Positions 33,166 through 43,731 of a stretch of DNA of 64,000 nt are shown here, in pieces (positions within the stretch are counted from its first letter, which is position 1; each line of letters starts with the position of its first letter). The stretch spans positions 25,497,293 to 25,561,292 of the forward strand of contig CM119267.1 of the NCBI GenBank assembly GCA_051294375.1, written 5' to 3'. The stretch is from Paraspadella gotoi. Its lineage: Eukaryota > Chaetognatha. The notes below the pieces were generated by a model. The model searched no databases. It was not told where the DNA came from and saw only the letters and a list, made by a program, of their open reading frames with translations. The translations under genes were made by a program, and so were the position numbers.

Positions 33166-34018
33166 ATGGATGATTTGGCGGAGCAATTGACGACGACGCT
33201 GGTCAGTCACGCCTCTGACGTCCTCTCGATCGCCGACGCTCGAGTCATGATCCTCGTCGAGTCTTCGTCGGGCCGTCGGTTCTGGGGAGCGAACGGAGGC
33301 CTCCGCGCCGAGTTCATTCGCGACGGGCGGATCGAGTATCGCCCGGGAAGGACTATCGAGGTCGGGCCGTCCGTCGGGTCGGCTCAGTCCATTTCCGTCC
33401 CTCCCGTCGACGCCTCTCTCCGGTCCTCGGATCGCCTTCTCTCTAACGGCTCGTCGAGGTTCGCTTCTGGCGTCGAATCCGCCTCCTTTTCCGAGACTCG
33501 ATCGAATGGCGCCTGCGACGCCGATTCGCTCCATCCTCTTTTGTTCGGTTTTCCTCCGGCGTCGGCGACCATGCCGTTTCCCCGCGACGACGACGGCGAC
33601 GCCCCCTACGATCCTTCCAAACCGTCGCGGGAGGATGGAGGAAGAGGAGGACCGCTCGACGAAGCCGAACGGTTTCTCATCGAAGGAGAATTAGAAAGAT
33701 TTAAAAGACTGGGAAAACTTCGTTACAGGTTACAAAGTTAATTCATACCTTCCTATCTCATAGGTGTTAAAAGATGACTTGTTTTAATAATAAACGTACT
33801 AAACTTAGTTATAAACTTATGCTAAGTAAAGAAAAATATTTTCAACTTTGTTTTTAATACTCCCCTTTTACATCCCTTCCCTCTAAAGGTGGATTGATTC
33901 TTCTAGATCCTTCCTCGTCGTTCGCCGTGACGAAGTGACGAGGGACGACGTCATCGTCAAGATTTCCTCCGTCGATGAACTCAATTCTCTTTTCTCTGGA
34001 TCGTCTCGTCTCCTTTAG
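33166..34018 (+). CDS. Knuckle-less paralogue of the preceding gene (paralogue 2)
   Basis: Exons 33166-33728 and 33889-34018 (phase 2), 230 residues. The N-terminal domain (LTTTLVSHASDVLS, then ARVMILVESSSGRRFWGANGGL and EFIRDGRIEYR) matches paralogue 1 (SKVLIVVENEEGERFWAANGRL, EFLNERRIENR). The C-terminal domain (YRWIDSSRSFLVVRR ... VIVKISSVDELNSLF) matches the paralogue's TFTWLSSEKRYAVVVRR ... VKIASVKELNKLF. The middle is a short Ser/Pro-rich linker plus an acidic-basic helix (LDEAERFLIEGELERFKRL) with no zinc knuckles. It lies 263 bp downstream in the same direction: a tandem duplication followed by gain or loss of the knuckle array. Function unknown. Confidence 0.82.
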
Positions 34019-34650
34019 ACTTTTCTTCTTTTTCGTCTTTTCATTCTTGATTCCCGGCATAAATGTGGCCTCATCAATTTGATTTACTTTTTTTTTTTAA
34101 ATTTATATTCCACTCGGATCTTGAATGAAAAACCGATTGTCTCTTGTTATTAACTTCTATTATTCTTTGAGTCCTCCTCACGTTAATTTAATTCTTGATT
34201 GATTTTTTTTCTCTTTTTACTTCTTCGGCTTCTTGATTCATCAGATCTAACTTTTTCGCGCCTTCATCAAAATGGATCTGGTCTCTCGATTGTTTTTTGC
34301 TATTAAAAACGGACGCGGGTTTCCTCTCTCCTTTTCCCTTTGGCAAACCAGGCTCATGACTGGTTGGTCACCAATTTTGTTTTCCGGCTTCAATTTCACC
34401 TGGAGATGTCGGTTGGAATAACACACTAACTTCCAGCGTCTCATCTTAATTCTAAAAAGTTTGGAACTTCGATAGACTTGACCCAAAACGTCCTTCCCAT
34501 AGTGATTATTTAACACGTTTTTGTGTTCTTCAAACCCAATTTATGAATATTGTATAAGTATTCTTTTGCAAATGTTTTTTTTTTTTTATTTAGAAAATTT
34601 AAAAAAAAAAATTGAAACAAAAAGATTTGATCGAACTTTTCATCGGACTT
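34019..34650. other. Intergenic, no supported gene
   Basis: Contains a T-run and an A-run near the 3' end (34574-34610). The minus-strand open frame at 34247-34516 has no recognisable features. Confidence 0.45.
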
Positions 34651-37600
34651 ATGATGGAGTCAGCAGAACCGCCCGATCCCTCCGCTTCTTCTTACGCTCT
34701 TACCGCTTCTACGGCCCTTCCACCCACGGCCCTGTCCACCGCGGACCAGCTCTCCTCCTCGTTTCTAGCAAACCCCGTGGTCCTGCCCACTTCTACTATT
34801 GTTTCAGTCTCCTCACACCAGAAAACCAAAGCCTCGTGCAAGTTGTTCGTGAGCAACCTGCCCGAGGGCTGCACAGAGTCGGACCTGCGTTTGCTCTTCT
34901 CGAAAGCCGCTTTCGTCCGTGACGTCGACGTCGTCCGCGAAAGGGACTATGGCTTCGTGAGTTTCGACAACGTAGACCAGGCGACGATCGCGCTAAATCT
35001 TATGAGGGATCATCCTTTTCGCGGGAAATTGTTGAGAGTCGCTTTCGCTAAATCGACGGTCCGCGGTCCTGGCGCGACGACTGCCGAAACGTCAGGGATC
35101 CTTGGGCCTAGGCCGGCGACTGGCGTTTTTCCCTGCGGGACATCCGGCGTTTCTTCCGACGTTGCTATCGGCGTCGCGTCCCGCACCGGAGCTCATGTTG
35201 TGCCCCGCCCCGTCGCCGTCGTTTCTCCGGCGACTATCGTACCTCGTCTGCCCCCAGCGGAGCGTACAAACGGCCCGCCACGTCCGGGCCTTAAACCGCT
35301 TCCTCCGGGGGCGCTGAGATACCCTCCACCCAGAGGTCTCCGTCCTTACTTTATACGTCATCCCTTTTATCTTCACCATCCGCTCCGCGGCCATCCTCCA
35401 CCTTCTCTTTTTCGTCCACCCTATCATCCCGCTCGCCTTCACCACCCGCTTCACTTGCGCCATCCGGTGCTGGCGCCTCGGGGGGCACCACCTTCCACCT
35501 TTCAATCAATTGCTGCAACGCCCGAGACGAATTCCCTTCAAGATGGCGGTTTCGAAAACGAAGTGGCAGAGCCAGTCCCATCCGTCGAGTCTCGGAAAGT
35601 TAATGAGGCCAAAAACAAACCCGATGGAGACCCGCCGTCGGAAGTTGATAGAGGTTTTGGCGAGATGACAACGAGGCAGCTAAAGTCAACCGTTTCTCCA
35701 ACGACCAAACAGGTACTTCTACCGGACAAGATTTAGTTGTTTGAGAGAGAATGTTTGTAATATTACCCAATTGTCACACTTGGTCCAGCAGGAAGAAGTC
35801 GTGAAGGTGTTTTGCGTGTCTTGCAAAAGAAATGGGCATTGGGCGGCCTTTTGTCCGAACGAGAATGAAAGGAATGACCAGGTAGCGGTGCCGAGGAGAG
35901 ACCCAGCCGAGGATCGACGACGAGAAAAACGCGGACACGCCTATGGCGCCCAAGAGTCAAGCGACGACCGATTAAACCAGCATCCCAATCGATCGGAGAC
36001 TCAACGAAACTTTCGGCGCGAAATAAATTCGGTTCTTAGCGCCGCTAAGCATGAAGCCGCAAGTAAAAGCTTCTATCGTCGAAGAAGTCTCTCTCCGACG
36101 TCATCTAAGAACTCCAATCAGTAAGTTTGGTTGTGATAACTGTTTTGTATTATTTCTTATGGGGAACTATCCCGTAATTCCTCGTCGAAATAGCGATAAT
36201 TTATTTTTTAAAATTTTATGCTTAACCGATTCATAGGTTTTTTTCTCCTTTGGATCAAATTTTATCCACCTCATCACGGGCTCGTGATTTTCGTCCATTA
36301 CCTGAATCACAACTCGAGCATTCCAAATCTGAGGTTCATCATCATCATCGTCCACCCGTTGATCAGCAAATTGATAAACAATCGATGCAGTCGCTCTATG
36401 TCGATCGAAATTCGACAGAACTTTTAAATGAAGGAAGAGAAATTGATACTCGGCGTTCTGTTAACTCAAAGCAATTTGAATCAAATTTTACTGGTGTTGC
36501 CAACACTCGTGGTCACGATCGTTCTTTGGGACGATCGAGAGAACCCACGAATCGACGTCAACCAGAGCAAGGCATTGCACGAAAAACGGAAGAATATTTT
36601 GAACAGCGTTCAACTGAATATAGTGATCGGCGACGAATTGAACTTGATGATAACCGTCCAATTGAACATGGTTATCGGCATCTAATTGAATATAGTGAGA
36701 AGAGATCTTTTGAACATGATGAGAGACGTCCAATTAAACATAATCACCGTCCAATTGATAATGTTGATCATCGACTAATTGAACATGGTGATTGTCCTTA
36801 TATTAAATTTGATGACCGAGAACCAATCGAACATGCTGATAAACATCCCTTAAACTATAGTGTTAGGCGACCGATGGGGCATGATGATTGTCAACCAATC
36901 AAGCATAATAATCATCGACCAATTAAACATGATCGTCAATCAATTGAACATGATCATCAGCGATCAATTGAACATGTGAAGAGGCGACCAATTGATCATA
37001 GAGATCGACGGATCACAATGGACCATGGTGGTTGGCAACCTATTAAATATGCTGATCGTGGACCAGTTGAACATGCTGATCGTGGACCAGTTGAACATGC
37101 TGATCGTGGACCAGTTGAACATGCTGATCGTGGACCAGTTGAACATGCTGATCGTGGACCAGTTGAACATGCTGATCGTGGACCAGTTGAACATGCCGTT
37201 CGGCAACCAGTTGAACATGCCGTTCGGAAACCAGTTGAACATGCCGTTCGGAAACCAGTTGAACATGCAGTTCGGCAACCAGTTGAACATTTTGATCTGC
37301 GCTTTATACATAATTCTGATCAGCGTCAAAGTAAACATGCCAATCGACAGGCAATAGAACATTCCGACTGGCGACCAATAGAACATGTTGAACCTCGAAA
37401 GATTCGATATGCGGAACAACCATCGGTAAAAAAAGCTTTAGAAGAATGGCCTATTGATCATACCAGAATTCCGGTTGAACTGCATTTCAGATTTGAGGAG
37501 AAGCATATTGATAAACAATCAATAATTATACAAAATGCCAATCAACTGAAGGAAAAAAATGAACGTTCGGGACAACCGCGGGTTAATAGACGACCAGCGC

Positions 37601-38448
37601 AACAACAGCAAAGGCATATTGACAGTCCTGTCAAATATCATCCTGATAAAAATTTGGATCAACCGCGTCTTTCAAATCGAACTACATACACAAAACCTCT
37701 TCGTAATGACGGTTGTCCCGAAAGTCGCACTCGCGTTACATCGCAAAGTGCGGGTGCTAAGCACGACGAGCCTTTCCTTCGTTTTTCACCGCCTCCTTCG
37801 TATGGGCGCGAACGCTCCTCTCCGCGCGTTGCTGGATCGACGCTTCCGCGTTCCCGTTCGCGATCTCCGCTTTCCCGGAACGACTACCCCGTACATCGAT
37901 CCGAATCTCCGAGTCGCGCCGTTGCGCAGCGAGGTGGTTCACCGCCACCTGGGCCTCCGATTCACGACGGCGAATATCGTCCACCGCCGGATCGTCTGAC
38001 TCGTTACACTTCGCCGCCGAGAGCTTCGTTTCGTCGCGAATCGCCTCAGCGTCATCATCCACCTCGTCGTCAACGGCTCAGCCTTTCTCCACCGACTCAA
38101 CGTCGTCGACGCCACTCTCCTCCCACCAAAGATCGTCTTCACCCCTCTATGCCTGAGGATCCCGCTACAGCCGCTAGACGCGCTCAATTACCGGCGGGTT
38201 ATTGGGCCTCAGCGCCGCAGACGGAAAAAGTAACCCCCGCCCCATATAAGGAATTCCGATCCCCGCCTCGTTCTCGAGCTGACGCTGGTTCGTCAATGAT
38301 TGCTTGGGACGAAACAAGAGGCGCAAACGTGGATTACGCACCAAAAATCGACGCTAATCCACCAGCGAAGTCCAACGCTCGCTCCACCTTAGATCTGGAC
38401 TACGATCGTGACCCTTACGCTTGGGCGGATCCATTCAGTCAGGAATAA
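34651..38448 (+). CDS. RRM plus CCHC protein with long His/Arg octapeptide array
   Basis: Exons 34651-35712, 35789-36120, 36237-38448 (phases 0, 2), 1201 residues. One RRM at about residues 63-135 has RNP2 LFVSNL and RNP1 DYGFVSF. A Pro/His-rich linker follows (RPYFIRHPFYLHHPLRGHPP). A zinc knuckle CVSCKRNGHWAAFC is at about 363-376. Then comes an RS-like segment (RRRSLSPTSS). Residues about 596-856 are some 30 octapeptide repeats of P-[IV]-E-H-x-D-x-R type, including six identical ADRGPVEH units. The last 300 residues are Arg/Ser/Pro-rich (TLPRSRSRSPLSRN), SR-protein-like. An RNA-processing role is the natural inference; no orthologue was identified. The second ATG at 34654 is an equally good start. 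Confidence 0.85.
36628..37410 (+). repeat. 24-bp coding tandem repeat (octapeptide array)
   Basis: Degenerate 24-bp repeats in frame with the host gene. The core 37051-37194 is six identical units GCTGATCGTGGACCAGTTGA ACAT. Flanking units are increasingly diverged, as expected from unequal exchange in the centre. Every unit keeps His at position 8 of the octapeptide and usually Arg or Lys two residues before the Pro. Confidence 0.92.
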
Positions 38449-39348
38449 ATATATCAATGTCTATTTTAGAGAGTGTTCACTTTTTATTTTATTTCATGCA
38501 ATTCACGTTTATCCTATTGTCAACTATGGTCCCGAGTACTGAGCCTCGTGTTCTTGCGAGCAATCACGACGACCGATGTAACAAACAACCAATTTGTAAC
38601 AGAGTTTAATACCTAATTTCAAGAATATCTATTATTAGTATTAGCTGGTGCTTGATTCAAATTTCTTAATCACCTTACAGCGTTAGGCTACTCCTCGCTT
38701 AGCGCCGCGTAGAAAAGAGTCTGCCACGCCCTCTGCCGATGAGTGAGCCCGCCTCTCTTCAATAATGGTATTCATTGTTCAATCCGCTAGTACGTTGTTA
38801 TTCATGAGTTTGTCTTTGTGCCCAACAATGTTAAGATCTTTCTGCTTTTAGAGTTTCATTTAATTTGCTTTAAAATATATATCTTATATCTCATATCTTT
38901 TTATTTTCGACCTCCGAAAGAGTTGCCTGAATTACCTGAGGCGCATTGTATCTCACCAACTCGGACCGACCCCTCGGTAAACTCCTTCTGTCACTGGCAT
39001 GTTTGTTTAATTTGGTTCTGTCAAATTTCGAACCGTTGAGACGAGGTGGTTTTGCTCGCTCAGCCACTGAGACGACTAAGAAAGCGGACAGTTATGAGAC
39101 TGCTTTAAGTCGTACTGCCTTGATATACTATTTTTTTCATTTTTTTTTTCTTTTTTTTTTCCTATTTTTTTTTTCTTCCTATTTCAAATAAACCCCTAAA
39201 AAATCAATTGTTCATATTTCCTATTATTTTATTGAAAACGCTCATTATTAATTTACATTTCCACAGGGATAACATTAGTATTAATTTAAGAACAAAAAAA
39301 TACAATCGGGGAAAATTAAAAAAAACACACATTTTGTTGACATCACAA
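38449..39348. other. Intergenic upstream of RAF
   Basis: 900 bp, AT-rich with T-runs at 39128-39175. No gene seen. It should include the RAF promoter and 5' UTR; no clear core element was recognised. Confidence 0.45.
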
Positions 39349-42300
39349 ATGAGTGGAAAATACGAAGGCAACGACTTGGATTTTGAACACTCACTTCAAG
39401 AAGAGTTGGAGAATGTTTCCAACGTCTTGCAATTACACATCGACAAGACGAAAAAACTCTTGGACATGGGACTGCTGGACGACGTGCATCCAGCTCCTAT
39501 TTATTTGGAAGAATATCAGGTTGGTGGTTGCCTCGTTAATTTCTATTATTTTTTTTTAGAGAGAGAGAAAGAGAGAGAGAGCGAAATATGTTTATTTTGC
39601 ATGTAGTCGTTGAGAAGAGAATATTTCTTTATGAAAATCGCTAAATTACTATTTTTATATATTGTTGTATATAATTTGTTAAAAAACTTTTTCCCCGTTT
39701 TTCTTCGAATCCAGACTCTGACGGAGAAGATTCACGAGCTGCAAGAACGGCAGCAGGAGATCTACGACTTGCTCAGCAATGGATGCTTGTCCGGCGACGC
39801 CGACGACGCCGTCCCTCTCGGAGTCGGAGCCGACTCCTCGATCTCCCATCTAGAGTCGTACGGCTCTGCTTCGAGCCGCCAAGGCGCCGGCGCGGTTTAC
39901 CTAGATGGCGCCGAGGGCGGCGTGTTCGACGCCCCAGCTTCTCTCTCTAGTCACTACCTGGGTCAACGGGTCTTGAGTCCTCAGGCCCATCAGCTACAGT
40001 CGTACCATCATCCCCCGCCGTCCGGGTCGTCGTCGTCGTCGTCGTCGTCATCTCACCCGTCCACGATTCACTTGAACAGCTCTTCCAACATTACCTCCTC
40101 CTCCTCCTCCTCGTCGTGTCAATCCTCGTCCCTCTTGTCGTCATCGTCCGCTGGAAATAATTTTGTCACCTCCTCCTCCTCCTCTGTCGCTCCTTCCCAG
40201 AACGCTGCTCATTATCATCATCATCATCATCACCACCACCTTCACCACAATGCCTCCTCCCCCTCGCCGTCGTCTTATTCGTCGTCCTCGCATCGTTCCT
40301 CCATCACTCAACTACACCACGACCCACCACCGCCGTACACGCCGCAATTGGCGGCGCCGCCTTCCGGCGGCGCCATGTCCAATTCCAACACGCCACCGCC
40401 CGGCGTCGTCGGAGATTCTTCGTCGCCCTACTCGGCGACGTCCAACAACGGCGCGGCGATGGGCGGCGTCTTCGCGCCCCACTCACCGCTCGTGGCGTCG
40501 TCCCCGTGCCCGAGCTTCAACCACCTCTCGGCCGTTAGCGATCCCAAGTCTCCGATGAAGACGATCATCCAGTGTTCCCTCCCGAACGAGCAGACGACCA
40601 AGGTGTCTATTCAGCCCGGGACCACGGTGAGGGACGCGTTGGCCAAGAAGATGAAGCAACGCCTTCTGGTGCCGGAAACCTGCAACGTTTACCTCGTGTC
40701 CCACTCCTCGGGGAAGGAGGAACTCATTTCCTGGGACACGGACTTTGGTCTGTGGCCAGAACCGGCCGTTGAGGGCGACTACGAGCTCAAGGTCACCCTG
40801 CGCGAAGACTTTCCCACGACGACCAGCATCTCTCACAACTTTGTGCGGAAAACTTTCTTTTCTCTTGCTTTTTGCAATTCTTGCCGCAAAACCCTCTTCA
40901 GTGGATTTCAGTGTCAGACCTGCGGCTACCGTTTTCACCAACGTTGCGCGGCTGACGTCCCTTCGCTTTGTCAATTGTCGGATCACGAGTTTTACAAACG
41001 CATCGTCCCGACGCTCAACGAGTTTTCTTGGCAGCAGCTGACGAAAGCGGCACAGCTGTATCACGGCGGCGTTGGTTTCGCTCCGCCGCCTCAGGGTTTT
41101 GAGAAGGATCGTCCCTTTCATGGTTACGGGCAACGCGGCGCTTACCCCATTCCACCCGCCACTCTGTCTCGCGGAGTTCCATCCGCAGCCGCGCCTAGTT
41201 TTCGAAAGGGCAGCGGCGGAAACGCTGCAGCCGAAGCGGCGGCAGCCGCTGCCGCCGCCTCTGGTGGTCGACTCGTCTCTCGAGAACGATCCACCTCGGC
41301 GCCGAACGTCTGTATTCACAACGCCAACATTCTCGTCGATTCTCAATACCATCCCGGCGCCGGCGTGCCCAACGACTTCTCCTGCCTCGTACCTGAATTT
41401 TATCCCAGCAGCGGCGGCGGCTACGGCAGCGGATCTCGCGGCACCAGCAGCGGCCAGCTCGCCTCCGACTTTTCTTCACCTTCTTTCTCCACGACGCCGC
41501 CCGCCATTAGTCATTCTGGAATTCTCGGGGTCGGCGGATTCGTCGTCGGCGCCAAGTCTACGTCGTCGGCGTCGTCTTCGGCTTCGTCCACCCATCAACC
41601 GGCCATAACCGGCTCTCACTCCGGCGTCATGTCTGCCGCGGCGCCGTATTTGGCTCAATCGGTGACCAGTTCCATGGCGTTGCCTTCTTCGCCGCGCGGC
41701 GTCGCCGCCGCCAACGCTACCTTGCGTTCTTCGCCTTCGCACAGCCCAACCAAAAGTCAAGAGGGCGGGGTTTGCGTGGCGGGGCCACGCACCCACCGGT
41801 CCAGATCCCGCAGCGAGGACGCTCGTCGCATGCGGTTGCGTCGAGATTCGCACGACGACTGGGAGATTGACGCCGACGAGGTTAGCTTTGGCCCCAGGAT
41901 TGGCTCCGGCTCTTTCGGGGTCGTCTTTAAGGGCTATTGGCACGGGCACATCGCCATCAAAATGCTCAACGTGACCGATCCCACGCCGGCGCAGATGCAA
42001 GCCTTTCGCAACGAGGTGGCCGTTTTGAAGAAAACCCGTCATCAAAACATCCTCCTTTTTATTGGCTGCATTTCCAAACATAACAGTAGACAACTTTGCA
42101 TCGTAACCCAATGGTGCGAGGGCTCCTCTCTCTACAAGCATCTACACGTTCTCGATACGAAGTACGAAATGCTCAAATTGGTTGACATTGCAAGGCAGAC
42201 GGCGCAGGGAATGGATTATCTCCACGCCAAGAACATCATCCACCGAGATTTGAAGAGCAACAACATCTTCCTCCATCAGGATTACAATTCGGTTAAGATC

Positions 42301-42843
42301 GGCGACTTTGGTCTTGCTACGGTCAAAAGCCGTTGGAGCGGTAACCATCAGTTTCAACAGCCGACGGGATCGATCCTGTGGATGGCGCCCGAGGTGATTA
42401 GGATGCAGGACAAAAACCCTTACACTTTCCAGTCGGACGTGTACGCCTTCGGAATCGTCCTGTACGAACTAATGTCGAATTGCCTTCCCTACTGTCACAT
42501 CAACAACAAGGATCAGATCATTTTCATGGTGGGACGCGGCTACCTCCGACCCGACCTCTCTCTCTGTCGCTCGGAGACACCCAAAGCCTGCAAGCGTCTC
42601 ATCGACGACTGCATACAACTCGACCGGGAGAAAAGGCCATTGTTTCCGCAGACTTTGGCCTCGTTGGAATCGATCTTGCGGTCCTTGCCCAAATGCCAGA
42701 GATCCCAATCGATGCCCAATCTGCACCGCAGCGAGCTGGGCCTCGATGCCGAGTTCTTTTACAGCTGCGCCTCACCTAAGACACCCATCAATAGCTTCGG
42801 CGCTTTTCCCTTTCCTCCTTATTCCAACGGAACGGGATTTTAA
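39349..42843 (+). CDS. BRAF: RAF serine/threonine kinase (B-Raf type)
   Basis: RAF kinases link RAS to MEK-ERK signalling. Exons 39349-39519 and 39715-42843, phase 0, 1099 residues. N-terminus ([19 protein letters not shown] ... [20 protein letters not shown]) matches the B-Raf-specific region. A long Ser/His/Pro-rich linker covers about 85-335. RAS-binding domain about 340-420 ([16 protein letters not shown]). C1 domain about 431-479 ([17 protein letters not shown] ... CGYRFHQRC). 14-3-3 site RERSTSAPN near 585. N-region [10 protein letters not shown]. Kinase domain: GSGSFG at 787, catalytic Lys 806, HRD 900-902, DFG 921-923 followed by [13 protein letters not shown] 948-950. C-terminal 14-3-3 site [11 protein letters not shown] near 1053. 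All catalytic residues are intact. RBD, C1 and kinase in one 3.1 kb exon is unusual for an animal RAF. Confidence 0.97.
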
Positions 42844-42943
42844 AAAAAAATAGATACTCCTTGGGAGCCACGTTTTACAGCGAAGTTTAATCTAGCAATT
42901 TTTTTTAGCTCCAGATGTATTTATTCTGAATTTTAACCAAATT

Positions 42944-43050
42944 TTTCTCTCTCTCTCTCTCTTTCTCTCTTTTTTTTTCTCTCTCTCTTTTTCTCTCTCT
43001 CTCTCTCTCTCTTTTTCTCTCTCTCTCTCTCTCTCTCTTTCATTTTTTTT
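42944..43050. repeat. CT/T polypyrimidine microsatellite in RAF 3' UTR region
   Basis: About 105 bp of CT repeats interrupted by T-runs. The minus-strand open frame of Arg-Glu repeats here is an artefact of the repeat. Confidence 0.9.
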
Positions 43051-43224
43051 TCTGTCTCCTCGTTCTCGCGTTTTATCTTGTCTCTTTCACGTTTTGTCTC
43101 GCTCTGTCTCCAAATGTCTTTATGTAGACAATAAATCACGTATTACACATAGAGGAATTGACTGATGTTTTTTCTAGTGTATTCGGGTTAGTCAAATAGT
43201 TAATTTTTTGTTTACGATAGTTAA

Positions 43225-43415
43225 TACCAGATAGTTCTTAATATGATGTAAACGTTCAATATCATAATGGAGTACAGTGCAGAAAAAAAAAATTATATGC
43301 ATATATTTCGACTTATGTTTCTATGACATCGAAACATTTATATAATTTTCTTTTTTCTGCGCAGGTACTCCATTGTTAGATTAAACGTTTTTATCATAAT
43401 ACTAGATAGTTTTTT
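43225..43415. mobile_element. Small foldback MITE
   Basis: Left arm ACCAGATAGTTCTTAATATG ... ATAATGGAGTAC ... GCAGAAAAAAAAAATTATAT is mirrored by ATATAATTTTCTTTTTTCTGC ... GTACTCCATTGT ... TATCATAATACTAGATAGT (pieces quoted separately). The centre is ATTTCGACTTATG / CATCGAAACATTT. About 190 bp, no coding capacity. Confidence 0.7.
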
Positions 43416-43731
43416 TTTGTTTTTTTTATGAAACTTTTAAGTAACTTTATTCAATGAGATACTGTATTTTCCGCCAGATATTTAAGATAATCAGTTGTTG
43501 AGCCAAAACGGAGAAAAATCCGAGAAAACAGAGATGATTCACCAACTAAATTACCAAATCTCAGTAAATTCCGATCGTTAGCTGAAATTAAACACCAAAC
43601 TGTTTTTTTACTTATAAATAAAGATCAATTTCGTATTTTCACTTTATTACATGAACCTCATGAATTCTGCAGATAGAAGTGCATATTTACATTTAGCTAA
43701 TTAACTTTCCATCACCCAAAGCGGTTTAATC

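Larger units (their letters stand above)
42844..43731. other. RAF 3' flank: CT tract and foldback
   Basis: Begins about 100 bp after the RAF stop with a long CT microsatellite (42944-43050), then a small foldback element (43225-43415). Polyadenylation-type AATAAA at 43130. No gene. Confidence 0.6.

Noticed and set aside
36628-37410. CRISPR array
   Set aside because: Regular 24-bp repeats without unique spacers, in frame with a protein in animal DNA.
36964-37419. Minus-strand and alternate-frame repetitive ORFs (MFNWSTIS-type, MLIVDQLN-type)
   Set aside because: Shadows of the 24-bp coding repeat; the sense frame continues an RRM/CCHC/RS protein and spans two good introns.
40483-42141. Long minus-strand open frames across the RAF exon
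   Set aside because: GC-rich codon bias leaves the opposite strand open; the plus strand encodes an unmistakable kinase and the minus products have no features.
42933-43139. Arg-Glu repeat ORF on the minus strand
   Set aside because: It is simply the translation of the CT microsatellite.
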